From contig NZ_JACIEJ010000015.1 of assembly GCF_014196795.1 (NCBI RefSeq), forward strand, positions 16,626 through 80,625: a DNA stretch of 64,000 nt, written 5' to 3'. Shown here piece after piece: positions 29,719 through 39,569 of the stretch. Position 1 is the first letter of the stretch, and each line of letters starts with the position of its first letter. The translations under genes were made by a program, and so were the position numbers. Below the pieces are notes generated by a model. That model saw only the letters and a program-made list of their open reading frames with translations, searched no databases and had not been told where the DNA came from. This DNA is from Sagittula marina (GTDB lineage Bacteria > Pseudomonadota > Alphaproteobacteria > Rhodobacterales > Rhodobacteraceae).

Positions 29719-31668
29719 ATGACCCAGGACACCCCGAAAACCCCGTTGTTGGACCGGATCGCAGGACCTTCTGACCTACGCCAGATGCCCGACGACAAAC
29801 TGACCCTTCTGGCCGATGAACTGCGCGCCGAGGTGATTTCCGTCGTCTCGGAAACCGGCGGACATTTGGGGTCGTCGCTGGGGGTTGTCGAACTGGCTGT
29901 GGCCATTCACGCCGTGTTCAACACCCCTATGGACAAGCTGATCTGGGATGTCGGCCACCAGTGTTACCCGCACAAGATCCTGACCGGGCGGCGCGACCGT
30001 ATGCACACTCTGCGTCAAAAAGGTGGTCTGTCCGGCTTTACCAAGCGCAGCGAAAGCGACCATGACCCATTCGGCGCGGCGCACAGTTCCACCTCGATCA
30101 GTGCTGCGCTGGGGTTTGCCGTGGCGCGAGACATGGGGCGGCCCACGGGTGACGCCATTGCCGTGATCGGCGACGGGTCGATCAGCGCGGGGATGGCTTA
30201 TGAAGCTTTGAACAACGCCGGCACCAGTGGCCGCCGACTGTTCGTGATCCTCAACGACAATGAAATGAGCATCGCGCCGCCGGTGGGGGCCATGTCTTCT
30301 TATCTCAGCCGTATGTACGCCACAGAACCCATGGCCCGAATGAAAGTGCTGGCCGAAGGGTTCGAGGCTGCACTACCCGAACCCATGCGAATGGGCGCAA
30401 AACGTGCACGTCAGTTGGTGACCGGTTTGACCGGCAGCGGCACCCTATTCGAGGAGCTGGGTTTCGACTACATCGGCCCCATTGACGGCCACGATATGGG
30501 CCAGCTCCTGCCGGTGCTGCGCGCCGCCCGGTCTCGTGCCACCGGCCCCGTTCTGATTCATTGCTGCACGGTCAAGGGCAAGGGGTATGCCCCCGCCGAA
30601 GCCAGCGTCGACCGTGGACACGGTGTGTCGAAATTTGACCCAAAAACCTTTGCCCAAGTGAAATCCAGCGGCGGCCCACCCAGCTACACCAGCGTGTTCG
30701 GCAAAGCGCTGCTGTCGGAGGCGTCGCGCGACGACCGCGTCGTAGCGGTGACGGCAGCGATGCCTTCGGGCACCGGAGTAAGCCTGATGGCCGACCGTTT
30801 TCCTGCGCGCGTCTTCGACGTCGGTATCGCTGAACAGCACGCTGTGACCTTTGCCGCCGGGATGGCCGCCAGCGGTCTGCGGCCGTTCTGCGCGATCTAC
30901 TCTACCTTCCTGCAACGCGGGTATGACCAGGTGGTGCATGACGTGGCACTGCAGGGTTTGCCTGTACGCTTTGCCATTGATCGCGCCGGCTTGGTGGGGG
31001 CAGACGGGCCGACCCACGCCGGGGCCTATGACATTGCCTACCTGTCCAACCTGCCCGGGTTTACCGTCATGGCTGCTTCAGACGAAGCAGAACTGACGCA
31101 TATGGTGGCCACCGCCGCGGCCCACGACAGCGGTCCGATCGCCTTCCGCTATCCGCGCGGCGCGGGCACAGGAGTTGCGCTGCCAGACCGTGGTCAGGTG
31201 CTGGAGATCGGCAAAGGCCGTGTGCTGGAGGAGGGAGAGGATGTCGCGATCCTGTCCTACGGCGCTCACCTCGAAGAATGTCGCGCCGCGGCCAGAATGC
31301 TGCGCGACGACGGGTTGTCTGTGACCCTGGCCGATGCCCGCTTTGCCAAGCCACTCGACAGCGATCTGGTGATGCGGCTCGCGCGCGAGCATCGCGCGCT
31401 TTTGACCGTAGAGCAGGGGATCGAGGGTGGGTTTGGCTCGATCGTGATGCACGCGCTGGCGCGGGCGGGTGCATTCGACCGTGGTTTGGCCATGCGCAAC
31501 ATTTGTCTGCCGGACCGGTTCATCGATCAAGCCAGTCCCGCAGACATGTATGCCGATGCCGGTATGACCGCGCTGGACATTGCAACGGCGGCACGTCGTG
31601 CTCTGGGCGCCGAACCTACAGTGGTGCCCCTGACCATGGGCCGTTGGGCCGATGTCAGCACAGGATGA
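29719..31668 (+). CDS. dxs: Dxs, 1-deoxy-D-xylulose-5-phosphate synthase
   Basis: Thiamine-diphosphate enzyme (649 aa) condensing pyruvate and glyceraldehyde 3-phosphate, the entry step of isoprenoid synthesis. Key segments are [16 protein letters not shown] with the catalytic His, the TPP/Mg motif [20 protein letters not shown], and the transketolase-like [18 protein letters not shown] (about residues 365-385). ATG 29719 follows GGGAGGAG; the GTG one codon upstream is an alternative. Its location beside puf suggests a dedicated copy for pigment synthesis; whether another dxs exists cannot be seen here. Confidence 0.96.
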   Translation: MTQDTPKTPLLDRIAGPSDLRQMPDDKLTLLADELRAEVISVVSETGGHLGSSLGVVELAVAIHAVFNTPMDKLIWDVGHQCYPHKILTGRRDRMHTLRQKGGLSGFTKRSESDHDPFGAAHSSTSISAALGFAVARDMGRPTGDAIAVIGDGSISAGMAYEALNNAGTSGRRLFVILNDNEMSIAPPVGAMSSYLSRMYATEPMARMKVLAEGFEAALPEPMRMGAKRARQLVTGLTGSGTLFEELGFDYIGPIDGHDMGQLLPVLRAARSRATGPVLIHCCTVKGKGYAPAEASVDRGHGVSKFDPKTFAQVKSSGGPPSYTSVFGKALLSEASRDDRVVAVTAAMPSGTGVSLMADRFPARVFDVGIAEQHAVTFAAGMAASGLRPFCAIYSTFLQRGYDQVVHDVALQGLPVRFAIDRAGLVGADGPTHAGAYDIAYLSNLPGFTVMAASDEAELTHMVATAAAHDSGPIAFRYPRGAGTGVALPDRGQVLEIGKGRVLEEGEDVAILSYGAHLEECRAAARMLRDDGLSVTLADARFAKPLDSDLVMRLAREHRALLTVEQGIEGGFGSIVMHALARAGAFDRGLAMRNICLPDRFIDQASPADMYADAGMTALDIATAARRALGAEPTVVPLTMGRWADVSTG

Positions 31669-33088
31669 TGGATGTAAACCGCGCTACCTGAAGCGGGTTT
31701 CAGGTTAAGGGGGCGAAGTTGAGGCGGTCAAGTTTGGTCGCAGGCGTTGGCCACGTCTCGATAACTTTGGGGTGATACCCAAGTTCTGGCACAGCGCTTC
31801 TTTGGGATGATATCCCCATCGGACGGACGCTCTGCATAGCCCGGCCGGGCAGTGATCGCTGTAACAGGCCTTGGACGGCGTACGTGGTCGTGGTGTTCGC
31901 GTGAAGAGTTTCTCCTTTGATGCATCCTTCTGATGGTCGCACTTCAGTAGGGCTCAACAGTCTGGGTCTGAACATTCAGAATGCAATAAACTGATGCAAA
32001 CCACGTGCACCGCCCAATCCGAAAACCGGCTCATATTCCTTCGGCGAAATGGCAATATTTTTTCAGGGCGGACACGTGGTGCTGGAGGAGGGCGTGCCGC
32101 GCTAGACCTTTGTCTTGTGCCTTCTCCGTAGGCAGGTGGAAGGCACGCCGGTCGATCAGTCCGATGGTCACTTTCAAGCCTTGCCTCTCGGATGGCGGCA
32201 AAAGGCAAGGTTGCGCAGCTCACGATTGACGCCGCGAATGTACGCGCCAAGTTTCATGATCGCGTCCGCTCAATCCGCCGCGCCCCGACAGGCTGGGCTC
32301 CATTGACATTAGGTTCGGGGATGAACGTTGCGATGTCAGGCATCTGCACACTTTGAAGGTCTGTACGGCGTCGGACCGAACAAATCGCCGAACTTTATTC
32401 AGTGCATTCTCTGAATCTTAAGCGGAGGTGGCCATTCAGGATAAGCCGCACGAGAGTTTGCCGCGTAGAGGTGGGGGCCGGGTGATCCTGTGATCTCGGG
32501 CCTCGTAGGGGTTTCATGACGGATTTTCAGATGTCGTATATACCACGTCTGGCCTTATGTCCTTGCGACGGGGCTTTGCACTCTTTTACCCCTTCCGCCA
32601 GTTGGTGCCTGAAAAGCAACAGGCTGATGGCAGCGCCTATCTTATCGTAAAGCCGGCGAGCATCGACTGTCAGCTTCTGGATCTGCGCTGATCGGTCAAG
32701 GCGAAAATGCCGTGCCAGGGCCCGAGGAGCGCGATGGAGAAATCTTGCAACGGCCCTCCCGGAAACGGTTGTTCGCACAGCAGATTGATGGTGGCACAGG
32801 CGATTAGCGACCCCGCATTGCCACACGTTTCCGGGAAAGTTCTGCCGAGCTTTCCGAATTCCTTAGAGATGGCATTCTGGAGTGCCCGCTGGTGGTTGCG
32901 GAAATGCCTGTGGACTTAAATATGGGCACCGCCATGACGCTGCTGCCAGTCACACTCTGTTATCCAGTCTTGAACCTTTAACCGCCGTCCCTGCCTTTGG
33001 CGGTGACCTTAGCGATCCGGTTTAGGAGAGCGTGTCGTCTGACTCGCATGGTCGGGATTGGCATGGGGCAGACATTAAGGTGATTTGA
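31669..33088. other. Gene-poor 1.4-kb stretch, no recognised gene
   Basis: No frame here shows a recognisable protein family, consistent codon bias or a convincing ribosome site. Frames are short and broken by stops, and base composition is less G+C-rich than in the flanking genes. The longest candidate minus-strand frame (31700-31975, 91 aa) has no family I know. The stretch looks like decayed DNA between the photosynthesis cluster and the hpa cluster. Confidence 0.6.
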
Positions 33089-33529
33089 TTATTGGTCCTG
33101 CTGGCCGGGGTCGAGCAGGGCCAGCAAGTCGAGCAACGTGTCGTAATTGTCTGCGCCGAGTGTCGCCTTGAAGCTTTCGACGATCTCGGCGGCATTTGCA
33201 GAATGATCGTCTATGATCTGCTGACCGGCGGGGGCGATTGCGACGAACTGGCGTCGGCGGTCCTGATCGTCGCGCTTCTGCGTCACCAGCCCTTTGTCAC
33301 GCAAGGTGGAGGTGATGCGGGTCAGGCTTGGGAAAAGCAGGCTGGAACGGTCCGCCAGCGTCTTGGCATCCATAACGCCTTGTTCCGCAAGAACGCGCAG
33401 GACGCGCCATTGCTGCTCCGTTAGGCCTGTCTCGGACAGCATATGACGGATCGGCGCCATGACGCCTTCGCGCGCGCGAATAAGGGCAATCGGTAGAGAC
33501 CGCGTGGTAGAGGGCAGCTTTTTCGTCAT
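33089..33529 (-). CDS. hpaR: HpaR-like MarR-family repressor
   Basis: 146-aa winged-helix regulator. The DNA-binding region reads LTEQQWRVLRVLAEQGVMDAKTLADRSSLLFPSLTRI (about residues 35-72), with the wing KRDDQDRRRQFVAI following. HpaR represses homoprotocatechuate genes and is released by the pathway substrate in Escherichia coli. It is the last minus-strand gene after hpaF-E-D-I, with 117 bp between it and hpaI, so it may have its own promoter. Confidence 0.85.
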   Translation of the reverse strand: MTKKLPSTTRSLPIALIRAREGVMAPIRHMLSETGLTEQQWRVLRVLAEQGVMDAKTLADRSSLLFPSLTRITSTLRDKGLVTQKRDDQDRRRQFVAIAPAGQQIIDDHSANAAEIVESFKATLGADNYDTLLDLLALLDPGQQDQ

Positions 33530-33646
33530 AGGAGCCTTTGCTGCAAGCCTGCCTTGGTCTGCCGGGCGGCTTGGTTCTGGCGGACAGCTTAAAGGGCAAG
33601 CACGTCAAAAGTCACCATGCGATGCCCTCGACCGCTATGCACCGGA

Positions 33647-34405
33647 TCAATAAGTTGCCCGCAGCGCACGCAAAGCGCCAAGCAGCGCGCCCACATCAGA
33701 CCCGACGGCGACAAATTCACATCCCATATCAATGTAGCCCTGCGCCAGCTTTTGATCAGAGGTCAGGATGCCTGCCGCCTTGCCCGCTGCGCGGATACGG
33801 GTCAGCGCATTGTTGATCGCAGCCTGCACCTCTGGCGCGCCGGGGTTGCCGATGTGGCCCATGTCGGCAGCCAGATCCGCTGGTCCGACAAAGATCCCGT
33901 CGACGCCGTTCACGCTGAGAATATCGTCCAGCGCCTCTAGCCCTGCCATGGTTTCCACTTGCAACAGCAGGCAAATCTGATCGGCGGCGGTGGTCAGGTA
34001 GTCCGGGATCGTACCATAGCCCGACGCTCTTGCTAACGCCGCACCGACGCCGCGCGCGCCTTGGGTCGGATAATGCACCGAGCGAACGATCTCTGCTGCC
34101 TGCGCGCCGCTTTCCACCATCGGCACAAGGATGGTCTGCGCCCCGATGTCGAGCATTTGCTTGATGTCGGCGCGATTGTCGTCTTTGGTGCGAACAATGG
34201 GATGCGTTTTGGTCCCCACGGCCCGAAGCTGTGCCATCACATCGCGCAGACCGTTGGGGCCATGCTCCCCGTCGATCACCAGCCAGTCAAAGCCGGTATG
34301 TGCGCAAAGCTCCGCCACCGATGGATCCCCGAAAGAAACCCAAAGGCCGATCTGTGTGTCGCCTGCTTTTAGGCGGGCTTTGAACGGGTTGGCTGGTGCA
34401 GGCAT
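33647..34405 (-). CDS. hpaI: HpaI, 4-hydroxy-2-oxoheptanedioate (HHED) aldolase
   Basis: Class II aldolase (252 aa) giving pyruvate and succinate semialdehyde in the last step of homoprotocatechuate breakdown. The HpcH/HpaI-family signature is visible: FDWLVIDGEHGPN (about residues 39-51), the metal/pyruvate-binding ETMAGLEALDDI and DGIFVGPADLAADMG (about 165-180). ATG 34405. Confidence 0.93.
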   Translation of the reverse strand: MPAPANPFKARLKAGDTQIGLWVSFGDPSVAELCAHTGFDWLVIDGEHGPNGLRDVMAQLRAVGTKTHPIVRTKDDNRADIKQMLDIGAQTILVPMVESGAQAAEIVRSVHYPTQGARGVGAALARASGYGTIPDYLTTAADQICLLLQVETMAGLEALDDILSVNGVDGIFVGPADLAADMGHIGNPGAPEVQAAINNALTRIRAAGKAAGILTSDQKLAQGYIDMGCEFVAVGSDVGALLGALRALRATY

Positions 34406-34444
34406 GGCGGTCTCTCAATACAACGGGTGAAGCGGATGCTGCCG

Positions 34445-35425
34445 TTATGGCGCGACGATGGGGGTGGCGTCCAGATCGGCCTTGCGCGGGGTGACACCCT
34501 CGAACAGGGAGCCTTGCTCGAACCACGATTTCGGCGCGGGGGCGCCCCAAAGTGTCTGACGTTGCGGGTCTTTCAGATCCCATTTGATCGGCTCCAGATC
34601 CGGGTCAACCGTCTGATAGTCGGAGCAATAAATCTCGATCCGGTGGTCATCGGGGTCGAGAATATACAAAAAGAAGGCGTTGGAAATTCCGTGTCGCCCC
34701 GGCCCGCGTTCGATGTTGCCCACATAGCCGGTGGTGGCCATCAGGTCGCACAGGTCGATGATGTTCAGCGGCGTCGGCACCCAAAAGGCCGTGTGGTGCA
34801 GGCGTGGGCCGGTGCCATTGGTAAACGCCATGTCGTGCACGCCCCCCTTGCGGTGCGTCCATGCGGCCCAAAGCAGCTGGCTGTCCTCGTCCTCTGTGTA
34901 CTCCGTCACTCGAAAGCCAAGCTCGTTGTAAAATGCGACAGAGGCATCCACCGATGGCGAAAAGCAGTTGAAATGGTCGATGCGCAGAGGCTTTACGCCT
35001 CGATACAGTTCGTATCTCTGATGGATCGGAGCAAGACGGTCCATCTTGTGATAGAATTCGATCGGCATTCCGTCATGATCCACAGTCGCGAGCGTGCGGC
35101 CCTGATAGGGGCGGTCGACCCAGTCCACCGCGTGCCCCTTGTTCGCAAACCAGGTCGCGGCCTTGTCCAGATCCTCTTCAGAGAAGACCTTGAATGATAG
35201 GGCGCGCGCCGTGGCTTGGTCGGCCTGTTTCAGCACGATGCAATGGTGGCCGCGCTCTTCCATGGCACGCAAGTAGAGGGTATCGGCGGTCTCGTCCGTG
35301 ACCTGCAAGCCCAGCGTGTCTACATAGAAGTGGCGTGATTTCGCCAGATCGGTGACGCCAAAGACCACGTGGCTCAGCCGGATGATGTTGAACGGCGGAT
35401 ACAAATTCGGGGCAGGGATCGGCAT
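34445..35425 (-). CDS. hpaD: HpaD, 3,4-dihydroxyphenylacetate 2,3-dioxygenase
   Basis: Extradiol ring-cleaving dioxygenase of the vicinal-oxygen-chelate fold (326 aa). Metal ligands expected for the Brevibacterium/Arthrobacter type are visible: His151 in RIDHFN, His210 or His211 in RLHHTAF, and Glu264 in DHRIEIYCSDY. The family stretch ERGPGRHGISNAFFLYILDPD is intact. It differs from the unrelated enterobacterial HpaD type. Lies 39 bp upstream of hpaI in the operon. Confidence 0.95.
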   Translation of the reverse strand: MPIPAPNLYPPFNIIRLSHVVFGVTDLAKSRHFYVDTLGLQVTDETADTLYLRAMEERGHHCIVLKQADQATARALSFKVFSEEDLDKAATWFANKGHAVDWVDRPYQGRTLATVDHDGMPIEFYHKMDRLAPIHQRYELYRGVKPLRIDHFNCFSPSVDASVAFYNELGFRVTEYTEDEDSQLLWAAWTHRKGGVHDMAFTNGTGPRLHHTAFWVPTPLNIIDLCDLMATTGYVGNIERGPGRHGISNAFFLYILDPDDHRIEIYCSDYQTVDPDLEPIKWDLKDPQRQTLWGAPAPKSWFEQGSLFEGVTPRKADLDATPIVAP

Positions 35426-35470
35426 GTCTGGTCTCCTACGGACAGTTGGGGCGGGCGTGGCGGACGGGGG

Positions 35471-36982
35471 TCAGCCGCCTAGCTTGGGGATGCGATGTTC
35501 CGCACGTGGAAAACTGACGTTGACCGTTTCCATGTAAAAATCGAAAGACCAATCGCCGCCGTCGCGACCTATGCCGCTGGCCTTCACCCCGCCAAAAGGA
35601 GAGGGCAGGTGGCGGATGTTTTCGGAATTGACCCACATCATACCGGCCTGCAACTGGTCCGTCATACGAATGGCGCGGTTCAGATCGTTGGTCCAGAGAT
35701 AGGCGGCGAGGCCATATTGCGTGTCGTTGGCCATCGCCAGCGCATCATCTTCGGTGTCGAATGAAATGGCGGTGAGCACGGGGCCAAAAATCTCCTCCTG
35801 CGCGATGCTCATATCATTTGTGGCGTTTGTGAACAGCGTCGGCGCGACAAAGTTGCCCTGATCGCCGACCTTCTCGCCGCCTGCCGCGATGGTTGCGCCT
35901 TGGTCCTTTGCCTTAACGAAATAGGACAGCACCTTTTCTTCGTGCACAGGGTGGATGAGCGGCCCGACCACCGTGTCAGGGTCGAGCGGATGTCCCACCT
36001 TGATACGTTTGGCGGCGTCTGCAACCCGAGCGCAGACCTCATCATAGATGCTCGATTGTACCAGCAGGCGCGAGGATGAGGTGCAGCGTTCGCCGTTCAG
36101 CGAGTAGATCATGAAGACCGCCGCATCCACGGCGCGGTCAATATCTGCGTCGTCAAAAATGATCACAGGGTTCTTGCCGCCCAGCTCGAAGTGCACCCGT
36201 TTAAGTGTTTCTGCGCCCTGTTTCATGATCATGGAGCCGGTGCGGCTTTCTCCGACAAAAGCGATAGCCTTGATGTCGGGGTGTTCTGTCAGCCGCTTTC
36301 CTGCGGTTTCCCCCAGCCCATTGACCACATTCAGAACGCCGGGCGGAAGCCCCGCGCTTTCGGCGATCTCCACCAACAGCTTGGCGGTCATGGGGCTGAA
36401 TTCGGCGGGCTTGTGCACCACGGTGCAGCCTGCGGCCAAGGCCGGGGCAATCTTCCACGTGGACAGCATAAATGGGGTGTTCCACGGTGTGATCACTCCC
36501 ACCGGGCCAACAGGGCGGCGCGATGTCGTGTTCATTTGCGTCGGTGTTCGGCTGACCTCGCCGTCCTCTGCGCCCGGCGCCTGATCGGCGAAGAAGCGAA
36601 AATTGGCCGCGCCGCGGATGGCGGCCTTTGACATGAACCGCAGCGCCTGTCCGGTATCCATACACTCGGTAAAGGCTATTTCCTCGGCGCGGGCCTCTAT
36701 CGCCTCGGCCACCTTGATGAGGATGTTGCGGCGTTCCGCACCCGGCGTTTGCGACCAGCCCCTGAACGCGGCCTTTGCGGCGGCGACGGCGGCGTCAATG
36801 TCAGCGGCGTCGCTCTTGGCCACGTCGGCCAGCTTTGTGCCGTCCACCGGGCTGATCGTATCCATCAGCGCACCAGAGTGTGCCGGCACCGTCTGCCCGT
36901 CTATGTGATTGAGGACACCGGCCTCGACCAAAGGCTGCATATAGTTGCGGGCCTTTTCGATGTTCTGATCCAGGATGCTCAT
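35471..36982 (-). CDS. hpaE: HpaE, 5-carboxymethyl-2-hydroxymuconate semialdehyde dehydrogenase
   Basis: NAD-dependent aldehyde dehydrogenase (503 aa). It shows the catalytic glutamate in FELGGKNPVI and the nucleophilic cysteine in NGERCTSSSR, plus the cofactor loop FVGESRTGSMIMKQG. The operon place between hpaD and hpaF supports the specific role over a generic dehydrogenase. Confidence 0.93.
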   Translation of the reverse strand: MSILDQNIEKARNYMQPLVEAGVLNHIDGQTVPAHSGALMDTISPVDGTKLADVAKSDAADIDAAVAAAKAAFRGWSQTPGAERRNILIKVAEAIEARAEEIAFTECMDTGQALRFMSKAAIRGAANFRFFADQAPGAEDGEVSRTPTQMNTTSRRPVGPVGVITPWNTPFMLSTWKIAPALAAGCTVVHKPAEFSPMTAKLLVEIAESAGLPPGVLNVVNGLGETAGKRLTEHPDIKAIAFVGESRTGSMIMKQGAETLKRVHFELGGKNPVIIFDDADIDRAVDAAVFMIYSLNGERCTSSSRLLVQSSIYDEVCARVADAAKRIKVGHPLDPDTVVGPLIHPVHEEKVLSYFVKAKDQGATIAAGGEKVGDQGNFVAPTLFTNATNDMSIAQEEIFGPVLTAISFDTEDDALAMANDTQYGLAAYLWTNDLNRAIRMTDQLQAGMMWVNSENIRHLPSPFGGVKASGIGRDGGDWSFDFYMETVNVSFPRAEHRIPKLGG

Positions 36983-36986
36983 GGTG

Positions 36987-37376
36987 TCAGTCCTTTTTGG
37001 GCGAGAAACGGGCGTGAATCGGGGTGTCTTTCCAGCTCAGATCCGGATCGATCTGGCGAATTTCCAAAGACAGCGAAAAGTATGGTTCAGCTAACCGGTC
37101 GGCCAGGGCCTCTTGCGCGGCGGCAAAGATTTGACTGCCTGCAGCGTGAAGCACGTCACGGGTCCGCCCGGCGCCAACGGATAGGGTTAGCGCAACAAAA
37201 TCGTTCTCCGGCAGCCCGTCTCCCACAAAAGCCATGTCCGCCTTGTGCGCGCGAACCCGAATGCCCGCCGTCGGAAAATCGTCCGAGGCGGCCAAGACAT
37301 CATAAATCGTCCGGCATAGAAGGCGCAGACTCTCTGTCGACAAACCTTCCGAAAACTCCACGGTCATATGCGGCAT
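36987..37376 (-). CDS. hpaF: HpaF, 5-carboxymethyl-2-hydroxymuconate delta-isomerase
   Basis: Small tautomerase-superfamily isomerase (129 aa). It starts MPHMTVEFSEGL, giving the N-terminal proline (Pro2) typical of the superfamily after Met removal. The C-terminal SLSLEIRQIDPDLSWKDTPIHAR matches the CHMI family. ATG 37376 is chosen over longer frames because of Pro2 and the preceding AGGGGGAAG site. First gene of the hpaF-E-D-I unit; hpaE starts 4 bp downstream. Confidence 0.92.
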   Translation of the reverse strand: MPHMTVEFSEGLSTESLRLLCRTIYDVLAASDDFPTAGIRVRAHKADMAFVGDGLPENDFVALTLSVGAGRTRDVLHAAGSQIFAAAQEALADRLAEPYFSLSLEIRQIDPDLSWKDTPIHARFSPKKD

Positions 37377-37388
37377 GATTCTTCCCCC

Positions 37389-37424
37389 TATAATGAACAT
37401 GTTAATCAATCGAGTTTTTGTCAA
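37389..37424 (-). promoter_or_regulatory. Candidate hpa promoter with AACATGTT dyad
   Basis: On the minus strand a TTGACA hexamer (37424-37419) lies 17 bp before CATGTT, and the perfect 8-bp palindrome AACATGTT (37396-37403) overlaps the presumed -10 area about 20 bp before hpaF. The dyad is a possible HpaR operator. The -10 match is poor, so this is tentative. Confidence 0.35.
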
Positions 37425-37509
37425 CAGAAGTGCTGTAGCCGTCGGAAAGGCAAAGGCTGTTTCTGAATTATTAAGCAATTGCAACGCCATATGAGGTGAA
37501 AGCCATAAC

Positions 37510-37524
37510 GGCTTTGTTGCACAA
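37510..37524 (+). repeat. Left IS terminal inverted repeat
   Basis: GGCTTTGTTGCACAA. Matches the complement of 39570-39584 at 14 of 15 positions. Confidence 0.75.
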
Positions 37525-37576
37525 CGACCGTTTGGGGATTTATCTCGTGCACACAGCGTAACAGCTGGGATCCTGC

Positions 37577-37800
37577 GAAGTGCAAGGTCACGAATTCGTC
37601 GGCTTACAATGACACACTGAAATGAAGCGGATCGCTTGCGATCCGTTGATCGGAGCGGCATGTCATGGCGATGTCCCAAAGGGTTGATTCGATCCCTATA
37701 GGATGTGGGCACCACATCCGAGCGACAAGCGCGGTCGTCAACAGCAGTTCAGTAATACCCCTATGCTGCCCGAGTTGCTCGACCAAATCCCAACGCGACC
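37577..37800 (+). pseudogene. Fragments of an IS5-family transposase (N-terminal and central parts)
   Basis: Broken plus-strand reading gives KVTNSSAYNDTLK-stop-SGSLAIR near 37580-37640, resembling the N-terminal Y-N-E-A-L-K-R-R-G-S-L-T-I-W pattern of this transposase group. QFSNTPMLPELLDQIPT follows near 37745-37795, resembling the central MLPELLDQIP motif. Stops, frame changes and missing segments show a long-dead gene. The C-terminal part lies at 39426-39530. Confidence 0.65.
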
Positions 37801-38087
37801 AAGACCGCAGAAGCGTTCTGTCAAACGGCGTCTCCGCCGCTCGTCGCATACCTGGCACTGACGACGTAGGATAAACCCTGCTTGGAATGGGGGCGGTCTG
37901 CCCCAAAGGCGGTTTTTTTAATAAAGCTATGTCAGCCCCCCTCTCCGCAAAGGTCACGCGCCGACCGTCGCCGGCAACGCAGCAGCGAGGAACTGGCCCG
38001 GCGGGGTGCTGGCCTGAGGGTTGCGGGGCTGGCGGACAAACCTGCCCGGAAGCGGCTCATCCCGGGTGACCTGTAACGCGTCTGGAA

Positions 38088-38600
38088 ATGGGCACCTCAC
38101 AAGTGTCGATCTTGCGGGACTTTCCGGCAATCCGGGTCTTAGCTGCAATCTCCGAGAAGCCAATCGACATTTGGCAGGCCCTCGAGCAACGCCCAGGCGT
38201 TGATGTAAACACGTACTTATCCGGCTGTGACGAAGAGGTCGCACGGGCGCTCTCGGCTGTGGCAGATGGCGTGCAGCTTGGTGTTCATGCCGGCCTCGGT
38301 TTGGTCTACCAAGCGTCCATGCTCCCCTTTGATGCCGGGCGCGTCCACTGCACGGAAGGGCATCCCACATGGTTATCCCGAGAGTGGATCATCACGATTT
38401 TCGTCTCGCCATGCTCGGTGGCCAGACCGGCCATCATCCGTGCGAAGCTTCCATTTTCGCTCCACCGTTTCCAACGACTATTTAGGGTCTTGTGTGTACC
38501 GTATTTTGCAGGCGCGTCGCTCAGCCACAGGAGACCAGAAATGTTCACCGCTCTATTCTCGAACAGTGGCTCACCATGCCCCAAGAAGATCAGTGGGTTC
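38088..38600 (-). pseudogene. Remnant of a second IS5-type transposase
   Basis: Minus-strand reading gives DAPAKYGTHKTLNSRWKRWSENG and FARMMAGLATEHGETKIVMI, then after frame changes GMNTKLHAI and LPNVDWLLGD. These are in the order found in IS5-family DDE transposases of Rhodobacterales, but frameshifts and internal stops disrupt it. Different subgroup from the element whose inverted repeats flank the region, and oppositely oriented, so it probably inserted into it. Confidence 0.75.
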
Positions 38601-38792
38601 TGGTCCTGGTGGTATTAATACGTCCCCGAAAAAGACGATAACTTTCTCTTTGGCTTACAAAGAATGTGCCGCGACAGTAGCACCGATACGCTGTGCGCGG
38701 ACGCCTCTGACACAGTTTCACGCGTTTGGTGAAAGCGCCTATTGACCATTTCACCCGAACCAATGGCGCGCACTGTCCAAACCTCACGCCCC

Positions 38793-38817
38793 ATGCCCGC
38801 ATTTGCAAAGCGGGCAT
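38793..38817. other. 8-bp hairpin upstream of the 161-aa gene's 3' end
   Basis: ATGCCCGC/GCGGGCAT arms with a 9-nt loop lie about 80 bp past the 3' end of the minus-strand SnoaL-like gene. It may act as a transcript end; there is no T-tract in either direction. Confidence 0.3.
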
Positions 38818-38894
38818 TCAAGGATCGGTGGGGACAGCTCGGCGCAGCGTGCCAGATGGAAGCACTGAACGCCTGAAATCGCTAAAGGATCGGT

Positions 38895-39380
38895 CTACCG
38901 GTCCGTGTGCGGCATGTATCCCACGAAGGAACAGACTTTCCAGCGGCCGTCAGCCTTGCGCAGCGAAAAAACCGACTGCCAACCGTAAGGTTCTTCACTG
39001 CCGCCCTTCAGGGGCGTGCTGCCGTTGAAAACCTTGTGCAGGATAGCTGTAGTATCATTCTGGAATTCGATACGCTTTACCCTCGCCCCCGCGAACATCG
39101 CGTCTCGCAGCCTGTCCGGGGCGGCCCTATCGCGGGTCTCGGCGGACATGCGCAGCCATGTGTCGCGGTAGGCCGCGAGATCGGGAAACCCTATGGTCCA
39201 TTTGGCGGGGTCGTGACTGTGATGGGCGTCAAAGGCCATAAAACGCTCAGCGTCGAAATCCTGCGCCACGGCCTCCCAATCGCCAGCGATAAAGGCGTCA
39301 ATATCAACGCGCATATGGGTCTCCCAGATGGCATGACGCTCACCGTCATCTAGGGGGAAAGGGTTTTCAGTGGGTTTCAT
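38895..39380 (-). CDS. SnoaL/NTF2-like fold protein, function unknown
   Basis: Intact 161-aa frame starting MKPTENPFPLDDGERHAIWETH, preceded by AAGGGA. The pattern of an acidic N-terminal helix (VDIDAFIAGDWEAVAQDFDAE), a central region with ILHKVFNGSTPLKGG and a C-terminal WQSVFSLRKADGRWKVCSFVGYMPH is typical of the SnoaL-like/NTF2 superfamily, which includes polyketide cyclases and many small-molecule isomerases. The substrate cannot be told. It lies between the central and C-terminal transposase fragments, so it is either a passenger or came with a rearrangement. Confidence 0.7.
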   Translation of the reverse strand: MKPTENPFPLDDGERHAIWETHMRVDIDAFIAGDWEAVAQDFDAERFMAFDAHHSHDPAKWTIGFPDLAAYRDTWLRMSAETRDRAAPDRLRDAMFAGARVKRIEFQNDTTAILHKVFNGSTPLKGGSEEPYGWQSVFSLRKADGRWKVCSFVGYMPHTDR

Positions 39381-39425
39381 TGGTAATTCCCTTTTTATCG
39401 GTTTTTGCCCGTTGCCGGGCGGGGC

Positions 39426-39530
39426 ATGGCGCGGCACTTCGACCGGCAGGTCGCGGAGACCCAAATCCGCATCGCTGTGCTAAACCGTTACACAGCTCCC
39501 GGCATCCCAGTCAAAGGGCCCTTAGGATAA
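39426..39530 (+). pseudogene. C-terminal fragment of IS5-family transposase
   Basis: 35 codons reading MARHFDRQVAETQIRIAVLN and then TAPGIPV before a stop. This corresponds to the C terminus of the transposase whose N-terminal and central pieces lie near 37.6-37.8 kb. The right inverted repeat follows 39 bp downstream, the usual distance. Confidence 0.75.
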
Positions 39531-39569
39531 GTCCCTCCGGGGAAAGGGGAACCTCGACCTTCAGCCGAT

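Noticed and set aside
31700..31975. 91-codon minus-strand frame in the gene-poor region
   Set aside because: No family resemblance, no convincing ribosome site and no neighbour context.
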